DNA of 64,000 bases from JAAYZX01 sp040770645 (GTDB lineage Bacteria; Actinomycetota; Thermoleophilia; RBG-16-64-13): positions 14,765-78,764 of the forward strand of contig JAXGIS010000010.1 of assembly GCA_040770645.1 (NCBI GenBank). The letters run 5' to 3'. This document shows positions 8,967 through 17,749 of this stretch, one piece after another; positions within the stretch are counted from its first letter, which is position 1; the number at the start of each line of letters is the position of its first letter. Under the pieces are notes generated by a model that saw nothing but the letters and a program-made list of their open reading frames with translations, ran no database searches and was not told the DNA's origin. The translations under genes and the position numbers were made by a program.

Positions 8967-9774
8967 CGGCCATCGACACCAACCTTCACGGTCAGGTTGC
9001 CATCGTCACGGGTGGCTCGCAAGGCATAGGCGCGGCAACAGCCCAACTGCTGGGCGAGGCCGGCGCGTCGGTGGTCTTGACTTATAACCGCTCTGAAAGC
9101 CGGGCGCTGGAGGTGGCGGAGAGGATTGAGCTGGCAGGATCGCGTGCCCTGGTGCTGCCCGCCGACATGCAGAGTAAGGCTTCCATAGAGAACTTGGTGG
9201 CTCGGACCCTGGAGGAGTTCGGTCGCATCGACATCTTGGTCAACAACGCTGCCGTTGGCTCGGCCTCCGTGGCTCACTACGCCGAACCGGATGCGCACGA
9301 CGAAGCCATGTTCAACATCAACACCTTGGGCACGCTCATATGCACGCAGGCGGTGCTGCCGGTGATGGAGCGCCAGGGTTACGGCAAGATCATCATTATC
9401 TCCAGCGTGGGTGGCGGGACGACTGTCTTTCCCGGCTTCACGGCGGCCGACGAGATGAGCAAATGCGCTGTGGGCTTCTTGGGCAGGCAGATCGTGGCCG
9501 ACCATCCTTTCGATCGTATCGACTCCTTCTCCATCTGTCCCGGCGCGGTGAACACCCGCATGTTCCAGGAATCGACGCTGAACCATCTGTCGGCTGAAGA
9601 GCGGGAGGCGTTCATCTCCAACCTGCCCCAACGGAGATTGATAGAGCCGGGGAGATCGCCGCGCTCATCTTGTTCTTGTGTACCCCGGCAGGATCGGTGT
9701 GCCGAGGAGCCATCATCGATGCCTCGTTGGGTCTGGGTGTACGCCCAGGCCTGGTGAGTGAGACCAAGAAGTAG
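8963..9774 (+). CDS. short-chain dehydrogenase/reductase, one frameshift near C-terminus
   Basis: Rossmann-fold SDR with TGGSQGIG (16-23) and the LVNNAAVG motif. The reading frame breaks at a G run (9649-9652); restoring one G gives a normal C-terminus ending at TAG 9772-9774, whereas the uncorrected frame ends at 9757 with unrelated residues. The usual YxxxK catalytic pair looks altered: the Lys is present in EMSKCAVGF, but the position four before it is Asp rather than Tyr, so classical dehydrogenase chemistry is uncertain. Start overlaps the previous stop. Third gene of the IclR-linked operon. Confidence 0.8.
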
Positions 9775-9875
9775 GCACGGTCCCCATGAAGGACGGCGGC
9801 AGGGAGCGGGGGAACCCCCACCCCCGGCCGCGCCCATCCCCGGCCGCGCCCGCTCCCATGTGGAGGCCAGTCAAA

Positions 9876-9895
9876 GGGGCCGGGGGTACGGCCCC
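9876..9895. terminator. GC-rich hairpin between convergent genes
   Basis: GGGGCCG, loop of 6, CGGCCCC, between the SDR end and the HEAT-repeat gene end. It could terminate both. There is no T tract, common in high-GC actinobacteria. A 14-base direct repeat (CCCCGGCCGCGCCC at 9822 and 9838) lies just before it. Confidence 0.4.
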
Positions 9896-9904
9896 CCCGT
9901 CCGT

Positions 9905-10741
9905 CTATAGCCTGGGCAGCCTCACGTCCTTGGCTCCGCGCTGTGTCTCACCGTAACCGCGCGGTTCCGGTAGGGGCGGCACGTGTGGTTGGGCCGGATA
10001 GCCGGGGAAGCCTGGATAAGTCCGCACTGCGTGATCAGGTAGGGCATAAAGGCGATCGTCAGGGCAGATCGTGCCCAGGTATTCACCCAGCGGGTTCACG
10101 ACCTCAGGTTCATCCCAGGGCAACCAGCCGACCCAATCGGCGTTGATATCGAACACCATGTTGCCAAGGCGAAAAGCTACGTAATCACCCCTGGAGTCAA
10201 AGAGGTACTGCACCTCGCCCTCACCCTCGTCGGCTTGAGGTTCGGGAACCAGACTCCAAGAGCGTAGGGCATCGCGGGCCGCTTCCGGTGCCAGATCTGC
10301 GGCGTGGAGGGTATCGAGCGCGGCCACCACGGGAGCCAACGCCTCCCGGTAGCGCTCGTCGGCGCGGCTGAAGACCCGAAACACGTGAAGTGCTCCCCTA
10401 CAGAAATAGTCGGACCGGGATCGGTCGATGAGGGCACGCAGAACGAGCGGAGCCACACCAATGCCTGCCGCCACGAGCGCCTCGGCCGCCAGCCAACGCA
10501 CACCCGCGTCTTGGTCCTCGAGCAGGGGCACCAAGGCGGGTGCGGCCGCAGAACTGCCTATGGAGACGAGCGCCTTGGCGGCTTCCCATCTTACCTGCTT
10601 GTCCGCGTCGGTCAGCAGGGGGACCAGTACGGAAACCGCATCTTCTCCCGCAGCGGCCAGTTCCTCGCGCGCCCGGGACCGGGCCGTGCCGCTGAGGCTT
10701 CGCAGTTGTTCCGCCCGCAGCTTCAGATCCATATCTCCCAT
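9905..10741 (-). CDS. HEAT-repeat protein with a predicted C-terminal beta domain
   Basis: 278-aa protein. Residues about 20-110 form HEAT/PBS-lyase-type repeats (ADKQVRWEAAKALVSIG and QDAGVRWLAAEALVAAG are successive units), a scaffold for protein binding. The C-terminal part holds short repeated strands of the kind seen in four-fold beta-flower domains (YLFDSRGDYVAFR, MVFDINADWVGWL, VVNPLGEYLGTI), followed by a Pro-rich tail. The beta-flower assignment is my reading of the repeat pattern. The ATG at 10741 is 4 bases after the frnE-like stop, so the two are probably co-transcribed. Molecular role unknown. Confidence 0.7.
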   Translation of the reverse strand: MGDMDLKLRAEQLRSLSGTARSRAREELAAAGEDAVSVLVPLLTDADKQVRWEAAKALVSIGSSAAAPALVPLLEDQDAGVRWLAAEALVAAGIGVAPLVLRALIDRSRSDYFCRGALHVFRVFSRADERYREALAPVVAALDTLHAADLAPEAARDALRSWSLVPEPQADEGEGEVQYLFDSRGDYVAFRLGNMVFDINADWVGWLPWDEPEVVNPLGEYLGTICPDDRLYALPDHAVRTYPGFPGYPAQPHVPPLPEPRGYGETQRGAKDVRLPRL

Positions 10742-10745
10742 GGCG

Positions 10746-11356
10746 TCACACCTCCGCGTCCAGTTCTGCGCGGCGGAGTAGGTCTTTGAACTGGTCGAGT
10801 GGCTGGGCCCCAACGATGACGAAGTGCCCATCCACGATGAAGGTGGGTATGCCGGTGATGCCGTATGAACGGGCCTCGTCTCGTGCGCCCGCCAACCTGG
10901 GAGCGAATATCTTGCTCTCCAGCACCGTCTTGACCGCCGCGGGGTCGAGTCCACATTCCCGCGCCACGTCGGCCACCACGTGGAACCGCCCGATGTCTCG
11001 CCCTTCAGTGAAATAGGCACGGAACATGCGGTCGTGGAACTCATCGAAACACCCCCGGTCGCGCGCATATTCCGCCGTCTCCAGAGCCAAGCGCGTGTTG
11101 GGGAGCACACGTACGTCGCCGAAGAGCAGGCCCAACTCCTCGCCTCGGGCGCGGATGGGGCATACATCTGGTCCAAGTTCACTCCGGGGAAGCGGTCTGA
11201 GAGCAGGGAGCCTTTGGGTGGCGTTTCCGGATGGAGCTCGTAGCCCACCCAGGTGATGTCAAGCGAGAGTTCTTGTTGGAGGCGTTCGAGAAGGCCCTTC
11301 CCGATGTAGCAGAAGGGTCACACGTAGTCGGAAAAGACCCGCAGTTCTATGGCCAT
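10746..11356 (-). CDS. FrnE/DsbA-family oxidoreductase, candidate selenoprotein (in-frame TGA), one frameshift
   Basis: Thioredoxin-fold disulfide oxidoreductase of the FrnE branch, about 203 aa when restored. Starting at ATG 11356 (GGAGGGG upstream), the protein runs MAIELRVFSDYV-stop-PFCYIGKG. The TGA (11320-11318) stands exactly where the family has the first Cys of C-P-x-C, giving U-P-F-C if read as selenocysteine. A stem-loop that fits bacterial SECIS rules begins 13 bases after it. Further on, one C is missing from a C run near 11160; restoring it joins LDQMYAP to IRARGEELGLLFGD. The remainder has the typical GITGIPTFIVDG cis-Pro region. Alternatives are a point error in a Cys codon, or a decaying gene. 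Linked to the HEAT-repeat gene downstream. Confidence 0.75.
11286..11304 (-). promoter_or_regulatory. SECIS-like hairpin in frnE-like mRNA
   Basis: On the minus strand, UCGGGAAG (11304-11297), loop GGC, CUUCUCGA (11293-11286): an 8-bp stem with one G-U pair and a triloop beginning GG. The loop starts 22 bases after the in-frame TGA. Bacterial SECIS elements typically have their apical loop 16-37 bases after UGA with a G in the first loop positions, so both conditions are met. SelB binding is inferred, and no selenium genes are in the window. Confidence 0.5.
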
Positions 11357-11572
11357 ACCGCCCCTCCGTGTGGTCGTGGGCAATCAAATACACACTACGG
11401 ACACAAGCCGTGTGGCTGTTATTGTACTTATTGTACTGTGCGCGGCACGTGCTCTATCGCCGATTGTCTTACCCACCACCGGGGTATGGCTCAAGCTTCG
11501 CCGCTGGGAAAGCGCCGAGAAAGGTACTCTCGGCGCGCATGTGGAGGGAGATCGGATACGATGCGGCGCCCC

Positions 11573-11976
11573 TTACCTCACAGATGCTGTGATGGTGAGC
11601 TTCTCATCCTGGGGTGTGGTTTCCCACGAGCGCTTGTACGTGAATGTGAGTTCTTCCTCTCCCTTGCGCTCCGCTTTGAATCGGAACAGATAGGTGCCCG
11701 ACGCGCCCACCAAGGTGGATTGGGCTTTGAACTCTGTTGTCCCCACCTGCTTCAGGATGCCGCCTGCCGGGGTTGCCACGGTCCATTCATATCCGGTGGA
11801 AGGATTGCCCTCCAGAGCCACCTCCAGAGTCTGCCCCACCTTCATGGCCACCGTACTACCGGCCGCAGATTTGTCGGCCTTCACCAAGCCCGATGCCTCC
11901 CCGCTGCCGCACCGGCGGCCAAGACGGCAATGATGGCCACTGCCAGCACGGCCACGACACCATTGAAGCCCCTCAC
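11573..11976 (-). CDS. chagasin-like (I42 family) protease inhibitor lipoprotein, one frameshift
   Basis: The secreted domain has the family hallmarks NPSTGYEW (loop 2) and GTYLFRF, with a C-terminal EKLTITASVR strand. Chagasin-type proteins inhibit papain-like cysteine proteases. The N-terminus is in another frame: from GTG 11976 (AGGAGG upstream) a hydrophobic signal segment VVAVLAVAIIAVLAAG runs to a GC-rich point near 11895, where restoring one G gives LAAGC, a lipobox, followed by GSGEASG and VKADKSAAG. So the intact product is probably a lipoprotein of about 134 aa on the outer face of the membrane. Monocistronic. Confidence 0.8.
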
Positions 11977-12185
11977 GACACTCCTCCTTGGTTTGCTACG
12001 CTCGACCCCTGGTGGGCATTTCGCAGCTTGGGACGCGGTTCGTCGAACGTATAGTTCCCTTCCGAGGGCTTTATGCCTGCCAAGCGTCGGCACGAGAATG
12101 ATATTCTGTGGCCTGTTCAGGGTATAGAAGCGGAGGGTTGACCTGGTTGGGCCCCTGTGGGGCAGTCTGTTCCGAAGGGAGACGC

Positions 12186-12482
12186 ATGAAGATCGAGAGC
12201 ATCGATGAGGCGCTCGAGGCCGCTCGCGCGCTGAAAGCCTGGTCCTACCAGGAGAAGTACAAGGAGCACTCCGAAGGAACGGTCTTGGCGCTCGAGGTTA
12301 TCCGAACTTCGGGTAGTCTGTGCGAGCAGGTTATAGAGACCATCCAACACGCTCTCATAGGGGACTTTGAGCGTCACTCGTGGTCTGTCTTCATGCGCAA
12401 CATCCTGGAGTACAGCGGACAGTGTGTGGCTGCGGTCAACAAGCTCGCCTACAGGATATACCTGCGTCGTGGGGGGGATTAA
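12186..12482 (+). CDS. hypothetical protein
   Basis: 98-aa protein, predicted largely helical, acidic-basic mixed, with no signal peptide and no motif I recognise. The ATG at 12186 is preceded by GGGAGA; upstream in-frame codons look non-coding. Its TAA at 12480-12482 overlaps by 4 bases the end of the truncated flavodoxin gene on the other strand, which suggests that a rearrangement brought the two together. Confidence 0.5.
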   Translation: MKIESIDEALEAARALKAWSYQEKYKEHSEGTVLALEVIRTSGSLCEQVIETIQHALIGDFERHSWSVFMRNILEYSGQCVAAVNKLAYRIYLRRGGD

Positions 12483-12850
12483 GCGGGCACACAGGTTGGC
12501 CAATAGCTACCGGTTTTGAGAACGGCATCGTGAAGCGGCCCCAATCCTGATACAAACGCATCGGGATGAGTCACTTGGTCTCCCAAGCCGTAGACGGCAG
12601 GGCTAAGGCCTCTCAGGTCAAGGGTCTCGAGAGTGGGGAGGAACTCGTTCCACGCCGGCTGCAAGTCGCCGTCACCCCATGTTGAAGTGCCTGGGATGAA
12701 GAAGGGGTAGGCGCACAGTCGATCCGCCGCCGTCCGGCCGATGTTGTGGATTTCCGCCAAAGCGGTTCCGAACGCACTCTGTGGTCTCTCGGCAACGATT
12801 TGAGTGTCGTAGGTGGTTGTGCCGTAGAAGATGCCGATAGGAGCCGACAC
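12479..12850 (-). pseudogene. flavodoxin, C-terminally truncated
   Basis: Short-chain flavodoxin, an FMN electron carrier. The phosphate loop GTTTYDTQ, the AEIHNIG strand, GTSTWGDGDLQ (second FMN loop), LETLDLRGL and GLGDQ...YPDAF-type region (here GLGDQVTHPDAFVSG) are all present. The product stops at WPTCVPA after 123 residues, while the family continues about 45 more residues covering the last strand and helix. The missing part cannot be found in other frames because a plus-strand gene occupies that DNA. Start is GTG 12850 with a weak ribosome-binding site. It follows ferritin on the same strand. Probably non-functional, or a deletion in the assembly. Confidence 0.75.
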
Positions 12851-12884
12851 GAGGTTATCTTCGCAGTACAGGGCTCGAAGGATA

Positions 12885-12915
12885 GCGGCGGAGTCCCGGT
12901 ACGGGACTCCGCCGC
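12885..12915. terminator. perfect 14-bp hairpin downstream of ferritin
   Basis: GCGGCGGAGTCCCG, loop GTA, CGGGACTCCGCCGC: a perfect stem 20 bases beyond the ferritin stop on the minus strand. Likely transcription terminator without a T tract; it would separate ferritin from the flavodoxin remnant. Confidence 0.6.
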
Positions 12916-12934
12916 CGCATCCGGTTGTGCAAGT

Positions 12935-13447
12935 CTATTCCGCTTCGGTGGGAGGAGTGAAAGTCCTGACCGCCAACTCCTTGTCGAGCATGAGGAGGGC
13001 GCCGGGGGCATCTTTGGCGAGCCGCAATTTGTTCACGATGTCATCAGCGCTGGCTTCTTCTTCCACCTGCTCTGCGATGAACCACTGCAACTCGTTGAAA
13101 GTGGCCCTATCCTTCAGCTCTTCTGCCACATCCACCAGGTTGTTGATCAGACTGGTCACGTGCTGCTCGTGTTCGTACACGTTCTCAAACACCGCCAGGG
13201 GAGACGCCCACTCGCGCGGCGGCTCATCGATGGCCGAGAGCTCCACGCGCCCGCCTCTTTCCACCAGGTAGTGCAGGAACTTCATAGCATGGAAGGTTTC
13301 CTCCTCGTTCTGCACGTACATCCAGTTGGCGAACCCCGAGAGGCCCTTGTCCTCGAAGTATGTGGCCATGGATAGGTAGAGATAAGCCGAGTAGAGTTCG
13401 GCGTTGATCTGCTCGTTGATGGCGTCCTGCATGCGCTTGTCTATCAT
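12935..13447 (-). CDS. bacterial non-heme ferritin
   Basis: 170-aa iron-storage protein forming a 24-mer shell. Ferroxidase-centre residues are visible: Glu in QINAELYSAYLYL, the EEETFHAMKFLHYL segment with ExxH, and the Glu/Gln in LQWFIAEQVEEE. No haem-binding Met pattern of bacterioferritin is seen. ATG at 13447 with a short upstream region that also serves a convergently unrelated small HTH gene. A strong hairpin follows the stop. Confidence 0.93.
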   Translation of the reverse strand: MIDKRMQDAINEQINAELYSAYLYLSMATYFEDKGLSGFANWMYVQNEEETFHAMKFLHYLVERGGRVELSAIDEPPREWASPLAVFENVYEHEQHVTSLINNLVDVAEELKDRATFNELQWFIAEQVEEEASADDIVNKLRLAKDAPGALLMLDKELAVRTFTPPTEAE

Positions 13448-13500
13448 TTACTGTCTCCCATTATTGTAGTAGTGGCGTTTCTTGCGGTCAGTGGGGTGGG

Positions 13501-13680
13501 TCAGCCGGATTTGATGATGGACTCTATCTTCTTCACGGCGTCGGCAGCGTAGTAGCCGCAGCGCCCCTTGAGTTGCGCGGGCTCAATGCCCTGCTGTTTG
13601 ATGATCTTCGCCACCTTGGATGCAGAAACACCCAGTTTTTCGGCGATCTTGCCCGATGTGAGGAGCTCCTCCTCGCCCAT
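13501..13680 (-). CDS. small helix-turn-helix protein
   Basis: 59-aa protein almost entirely made of one HTH unit: LLTSGKIAEKLGVSASKVAKIIKQQ resembles a MerR/excisionase-like or DnaA-type recognition helix pair, followed by a segment with Cys and Tyr-Tyr and a basic C-terminus. The ATG at 13680 is supported by AGGAGG 9 bases upstream; a longer in-frame reading would run through that site. Probably a DNA-binding accessory protein. It lies upstream of ferritin on the same strand (53-base gap), so co-transcription is possible. Confidence 0.65.
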   Translation of the reverse strand: MGEEELLTSGKIAEKLGVSASKVAKIIKQQGIEPAQLKGRCGYYAADAVKKIESIIKSG

Positions 13681-13822
13681 CCAATCCCTCCTTGCCCTCC
13701 GGACGCGTCTGCCTCCGGAGCAATGAGTCCAAACGAACCTTCTGTGCGTGTATACCCATGTGAATCTACGTTGAATCAAGTATGCTAGTGAAGTAGTAGA
13801 GAAGACGTGGGAGGGTGATTGC

Positions 13823-14521
13823 TTGATCCTGTGGGGCCGTATTCAGGACTTCCCCATCTTCGCCGTGCTGCAGTTCCTTGCGCAGTACAGGAAATCCGGG
13901 GTGCTCGAGATCCAGGATTTCGAAGAATTCGGCTCGATCTACCTCACCGCGGGTCGGGTGGATGCCATATCCCTTCCTCTGTCCGACGACCTTCTGGGCC
14001 GGCGTCTGGTAGCGGCCGGAGTTCTGTCAGAGGAGCAACTGCGCGAGTGCCTGCTGGAAGCACAGGACGCCGACAACACGGAACCGCTGGGTCTGCTTCT
14101 GTTGCACCGCGGTTACACGGACCGGTCCACCCTTCAGGAGATCGTAAATCAGCAGATATACGATCAAGCGTTGGAACTTTCGGATTGGCAATCCGGCACC
14201 TTCAAGTTCACCGTCCCCGAACAGCCCATCAAGTTCCCCATCACTCCTTCCATTGACGTACAGACGCTGCTGCTCGATGCGTATCGGCGGCTCGACGAAG
14301 GAGATCGCCCCAGGCGGGAAAAAGTGGTGGTGGAGGATGAGATATGCCTCACATGCACGGTCGAGTGTAATGAGCACATCAAGGCACGTTTCCTGAAGAA
14401 TGACGTGTGTCTATGGCGCAACATGCCGGCCGTCGCCAAGGACCATCTGTTCCCCGCGCCGCGTGGAGGCAGGCGTCGCGGTGATGAGGAAGACGAATTT
14501 CAGGATCTTCCGTTCCTCTGA
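13823..14521 (+). CDS. DUF4388 (PATAN-type) domain protein
   Basis: 232-aa cytoplasmic protein. The N-terminal 100 or so residues follow the DUF4388 pattern (DFPIFAVLQFLAQYRKSGVLEI...GSIYLTAGRVDAI), found in bacterial signalling proteins; the middle, with LGRRLVAAGVLSEEQLREC, resembles the GspE N-terminal type helical unit. A C-terminal CLTCTVECNEHIKARF segment with two cysteines is followed by an acidic tail. TTG start 13823 behind GGGAGGGTGA. Separated by 23 bases from rlmH. Confidence 0.75.
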   Translation: MILWGRIQDFPIFAVLQFLAQYRKSGVLEIQDFEEFGSIYLTAGRVDAISLPLSDDLLGRRLVAAGVLSEEQLRECLLEAQDADNTEPLGLLLLHRGYTDRSTLQEIVNQQIYDQALELSDWQSGTFKFTVPEQPIKFPITPSIDVQTLLLDAYRRLDEGDRPRREKVVVEDEICLTCTVECNEHIKARFLKNDVCLWRNMPAVAKDHLFPAPRGGRRRGDEEDEFQDLPFL

Positions 14522-14544
14522 GTCTCGAAGCTCGGATTTGAGTT

Positions 14545-15006
14545 GTGAAGCTCGGATTGGTTTGTGTCGGGCGGATGGCACGTGAGAGCCGCCCCCTGTG
14601 TGACCACTATCTCTCGCTGCTGCGCCCCTACGCTGCCGTAGAGGTGTGTGAGGTGGAAAGCACCCCGCTCGCCGAGGGACGGGCACGCGTCATTGCACGG
14701 GAAGGTGAGGCCATACTGCGTTGCCTCAAGCCGGGGGCTTTCGTTGTTGGTCTGGATCAGGCGGGCCGGGAGTTCACCTCCGAGGAACTGAGCGCTTTCC
14801 TGGCAGAACAGAAGCTGAGGGGCGCCAGCCATTTCCAGTTTATACTTGGTGGCGCTTTGGGGCTTGATAGGCGCGTGTTGGCGGTTGGTAAATTGACGTG
14901 GTCGTTATCGCGGCTGACGTTTCCCCACCAGTTGGCACGGTGCATCGTGCTGGAGCAGCTGTACCGGGCCATTCGTATTGAGCGGGGCGAACCTTACCAC
15001 TATTGA
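14545..15006 (+). CDS. rlmH: 23S rRNA (pseudouridine1915-N3)-methyltransferase
   Basis: SPOUT-class methyltransferase modifying pseudouridine 1915 in helix 69 of 23S rRNA. The 153-aa length matches the family. Key C-terminal motifs are visible: LDQAGREFTSEELSAFL, the SAM-binding FILGGALGLD, and SLSRLTFPHQLARCIVLEQLYRAIRIERGEPYHY-type end (here LTFPHQLAR...YRAI...PYHY). GTG start at 14545. Confidence 0.95.
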   Translation: MKLGLVCVGRMARESRPLCDHYLSLLRPYAAVEVCEVESTPLAEGRARVIAREGEAILRCLKPGAFVVGLDQAGREFTSEELSAFLAEQKLRGASHFQFILGGALGLDRRVLAVGKLTWSLSRLTFPHQLARCIVLEQLYRAIRIERGEPYHY

Positions 15007-15210
15007 GGCTGGGCCGGTATCCCTGTCGGTGGTGTCGTCTGCGCGGCGGAGTGGCAGTTGACCACGACATCCCCGAGCGCACATGGTTCCCCAGTGGTGA
15101 CTTAGGGGGATGGCCGCGATCGACGCGTGCCATCGGTGCACCCCGCCAGGTGGACGACCGGGGAGGGTCACCGTCTGTGCGGGAGCCCGACGGAGATATA
15201 GACTCTCGTT

Positions 15211-16907
15211 GTGGAGCGAGCGAAGGAGCAGGCCGTGCTGGCAGAACGAGTGGAACGTGTAGTTGCGGAGTGGATCGCGGAGAAGGAGTGGGAGGGTGCG
15301 CCGGCTTTCGGGCTGGAGCGACCCGCTGAGGCCGCCCACGGCGATTACGCCACCAACTTCTGTATGCAGTTGGCACGGGTTGCCCGCGCGGCCCCGCGGG
15401 CGCTGGCAGAAGAACTGAGGACGCGTCTGCTGGCCGATGAGCGTCTGCGGCCGTACCTTGAGGCGGTGGAGGTGGCAGGTCCGGGGTTTGTCAACTTCCG
15501 GCTGAACCACACCGCGTTCGTGGAGTCGGTGGAGGGCCTCTTGGCGGCCGGCGAGGACGTGGGTCGCGTGACGCGGGCGCATCCGCTCCGCATCAATCTC
15601 GAGTATGTCTCGGTGAATCCCAACGGTCCGCTTCACGTGGGCCACGGCCGCTATGCAGCCTACGGCAACTCACTTCATAGGCTGCTCGCTTTCTCGGGGC
15701 ACCAGGTCACCGCTGAGTTCTACATCAATGACTTCGGGCGCCAGATGGAGATGTTTGGGCGCTCGGTGGCGGCTCGGTACGCGCAGTCCTTGGGGTTTGA
15801 CCTCGCCGTGCCCGATGAGGGCTACCAGGGAGATTACGTGCACGACGTGGCGGCTTCCATCCGGGCTGAGGTAGGGGACAGGTGGTTGGCGGCCCTTCAA
15901 GCCAGCGGCCTCGATGACCCGGAGAGTGAGGTGTTGCTGTTCTTCCGGCGCGAGGGCTACCGACATATGCTGGAGCAAATGAAGGAGGAACTGCGCCGAT
16001 TCCGAGTGGAGTTCGATGTCTGGTTCTCGGAGACGGTACTCCACGAAGAAGGACGGGTGCAGGGCGCCATCAACGATCTTCTATCCCGCGGCGTGGCCTA
16101 CGTGCAGGATGACGCCATCTGGTTGCGTACCACCGACTACGGAGACGATAAAGACCGTGTGCTCATACGTAGCAACGAGCGTCCCACCTACTTCGCGGCC
16201 GATATCGCTTACCACGAAGACAAGCTGGCTCGGGGCTACGACCATCTCATCAACATTTGGGGAGCCGACCATCACGGCTATGTCCCGCGGATGCGGGCCG
16301 CCGTAGGTCTGCTGTGCGGTGAGCCGGATCGGCTGGAGGTGATAATCGGCCAGTTGGTCAATCTGTTGGAGGACGGTGAGGCCCGCCAGATGTCGACCCG
16401 GCGCGGCGAGATGGTCACGCTCTCGGAATTGATAGAGGCCATAGGAGTGGATGCGGCCCGCTTCTTCCTGGTCATGCGCTCTCACGACCAGACACTGGAT
16501 CTCGATATCGGGTTGGCGAGGAAGCAATCGCAGGAGAACCCCGTGTACTACGTGCAGTACGCGCACGCGCGTATCGCCAGCATTCTTCGCAACCTGCCGG
16601 AGGATTTGGTGCCGGGCGTGGTCAGCGATCCCGAGGTCTTTGCCACCTCGTACGAGCGTGATCTCATCAAGACACTCGACGAATTCGGCTCCGTGGTGAG
16701 GAGGCTGCGGATCGCCGAGCTCCACACAGGATTGTTGGTTACGCGCAGGAATTAGCTGCATGTTTCCACACCTTCTACAAGCACTGCCGGGTTATCGGAT
16801 CGGAACCGCGGGTCGCGTCGTCGCGACTGGCACTTTGTCTGATTGCCAAGCGGGTAGTCGCCCGCTGCCTCGACCTGCTCGGCGTGGAGGCACCGGAATC
16901 CATGTAG
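15211..16907 (+). CDS. argS: arginyl-tRNA synthetase, one frameshift
   Basis: Class I synthetase charging tRNA-Arg. Present are the N-terminal additional domain, VNPNGPLHVGHGRYAAYGN (HIGH equivalent HVGH), NDFGRQM, WGADHHGYVPR, and MSTRRGEMVTLSELI (KMSKS equivalent). The frame breaks near 16700 in GTGGTGAGGAGG; restoring one G gives EEAADRRAPHRIVGYAQE and then HTFYKHCRVI...LLGVEAPESM, the normal anticodon-binding C-terminus ending at TAG 16905-16907. Restored length is about 565 aa. Start is GTG 15211. I found no T-box features in the 200 bases upstream. Confidence 0.93.
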
Positions 16908-17029
16908 GCCGCCGGTGGTACGCAGGGAATTCGCAGATCCTCGCTGCGCGATGCCGGCCGGCACAGGGCATGGACCTTCGTCAAGCGGTTGCATCGGCGC
17001 AGACCGTGTGGTCGGGTAGAGGGAGGGTC

Positions 17030-17638
17030 ATGAAGATCAGAAGGCGGCCGGGGAATAGAGCGGTGATGGGAGTGCTGGTTGCCGCCGTCATGTTGGCGGC
17101 CGTCTTCATGACCCTGGCGGGCTGCGGATCCGGCGGTAACGTGTATACGCACCGAGAGCCCGCTTTCAAGTTCCGGTACCCCGCGGGATGGGATCTGCGG
17201 GAAGATCTGCAGATCGGGGCCACCTCGGGAGGGGATGCTCTGTTCAGCGTGGGCGTCTTCGATCCCGATGGCACTCAGGTCTCTGGGGTGCTGGTGGACG
17301 GTGTTGTGTGCTCGGTGTATCAGTTGGATGTAACGGTGGAATCCTCAATGATGAACGAACTGAGGGCGGAGGTGGAAGATGTGCTGGCGGGGTTGGCTCG
17401 GCAACAGGCCGGCCTTACGACCTTGAAAGGATTGACGAAGGCCGAGGTTGGGGGGCTACCGGGATTCAAGACTACGTTGTCGTTTCCTCGCGATGGAGTG
17501 ACGTTGGTCACCACTCTCTACTTTCTTTTCGCCGGCAATCTGGAGTATCAACTGATCGTGCAGGCCAATGACAGGCGATGGGATGAGTTGGCTCCCGAGC
17601 TCGATATCGTGTTGTCGAGCTTTGCCGTTGCGCCGTGA
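17030..17638 (+). CDS. predicted lipoprotein
   Basis: 202 aa. Basic N-terminus, hydrophobic segment (about 13-29) and the lipobox LAGC at residues 29-32, then a Gly/Ser linker. The secreted part has a pattern of strands (FKFRYPAGWDLRED...) like PsbP/DUF1795-type surface domains, which often appear in actinobacterial lipoproteins; this is a tentative fold call. ATG 17030 with GGGAGGG eight bases upstream. 122 bases after argS. Confidence 0.7.
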   Translation: MKIRRRPGNRAVMGVLVAAVMLAAVFMTLAGCGSGGNVYTHREPAFKFRYPAGWDLREDLQIGATSGGDALFSVGVFDPDGTQVSGVLVDGVVCSVYQLDVTVESSMMNELRAEVEDVLAGLARQQAGLTTLKGLTKAEVGGLPGFKTTLSFPRDGVTLVTTLYFLFAGNLEYQLIVQANDRRWDELAPELDIVLSSFAVAP

Positions 17639-17749
17639 GGATGGTGGGGGTGACGTGGGTGGCTCGACTCAGGTACTTTCGTTGGGTGACACCCATGGGT
17701 GTGCGCGCAGCCGTTAGTCAGTGCCAGCTTCGCAGGAAAAGGAGGCAGC

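Noticed and set aside
11880..11900. TGA after GRHRAW in the chagasin signal region considered as recoding
   Set aside because: Restoring one G in a G run gives a proper lipobox and removes the stop.
15007..15210. T-box riboswitch upstream of argS
   Set aside because: No TGGNACCGCG-type T-box sequence or antiterminator pair seen.
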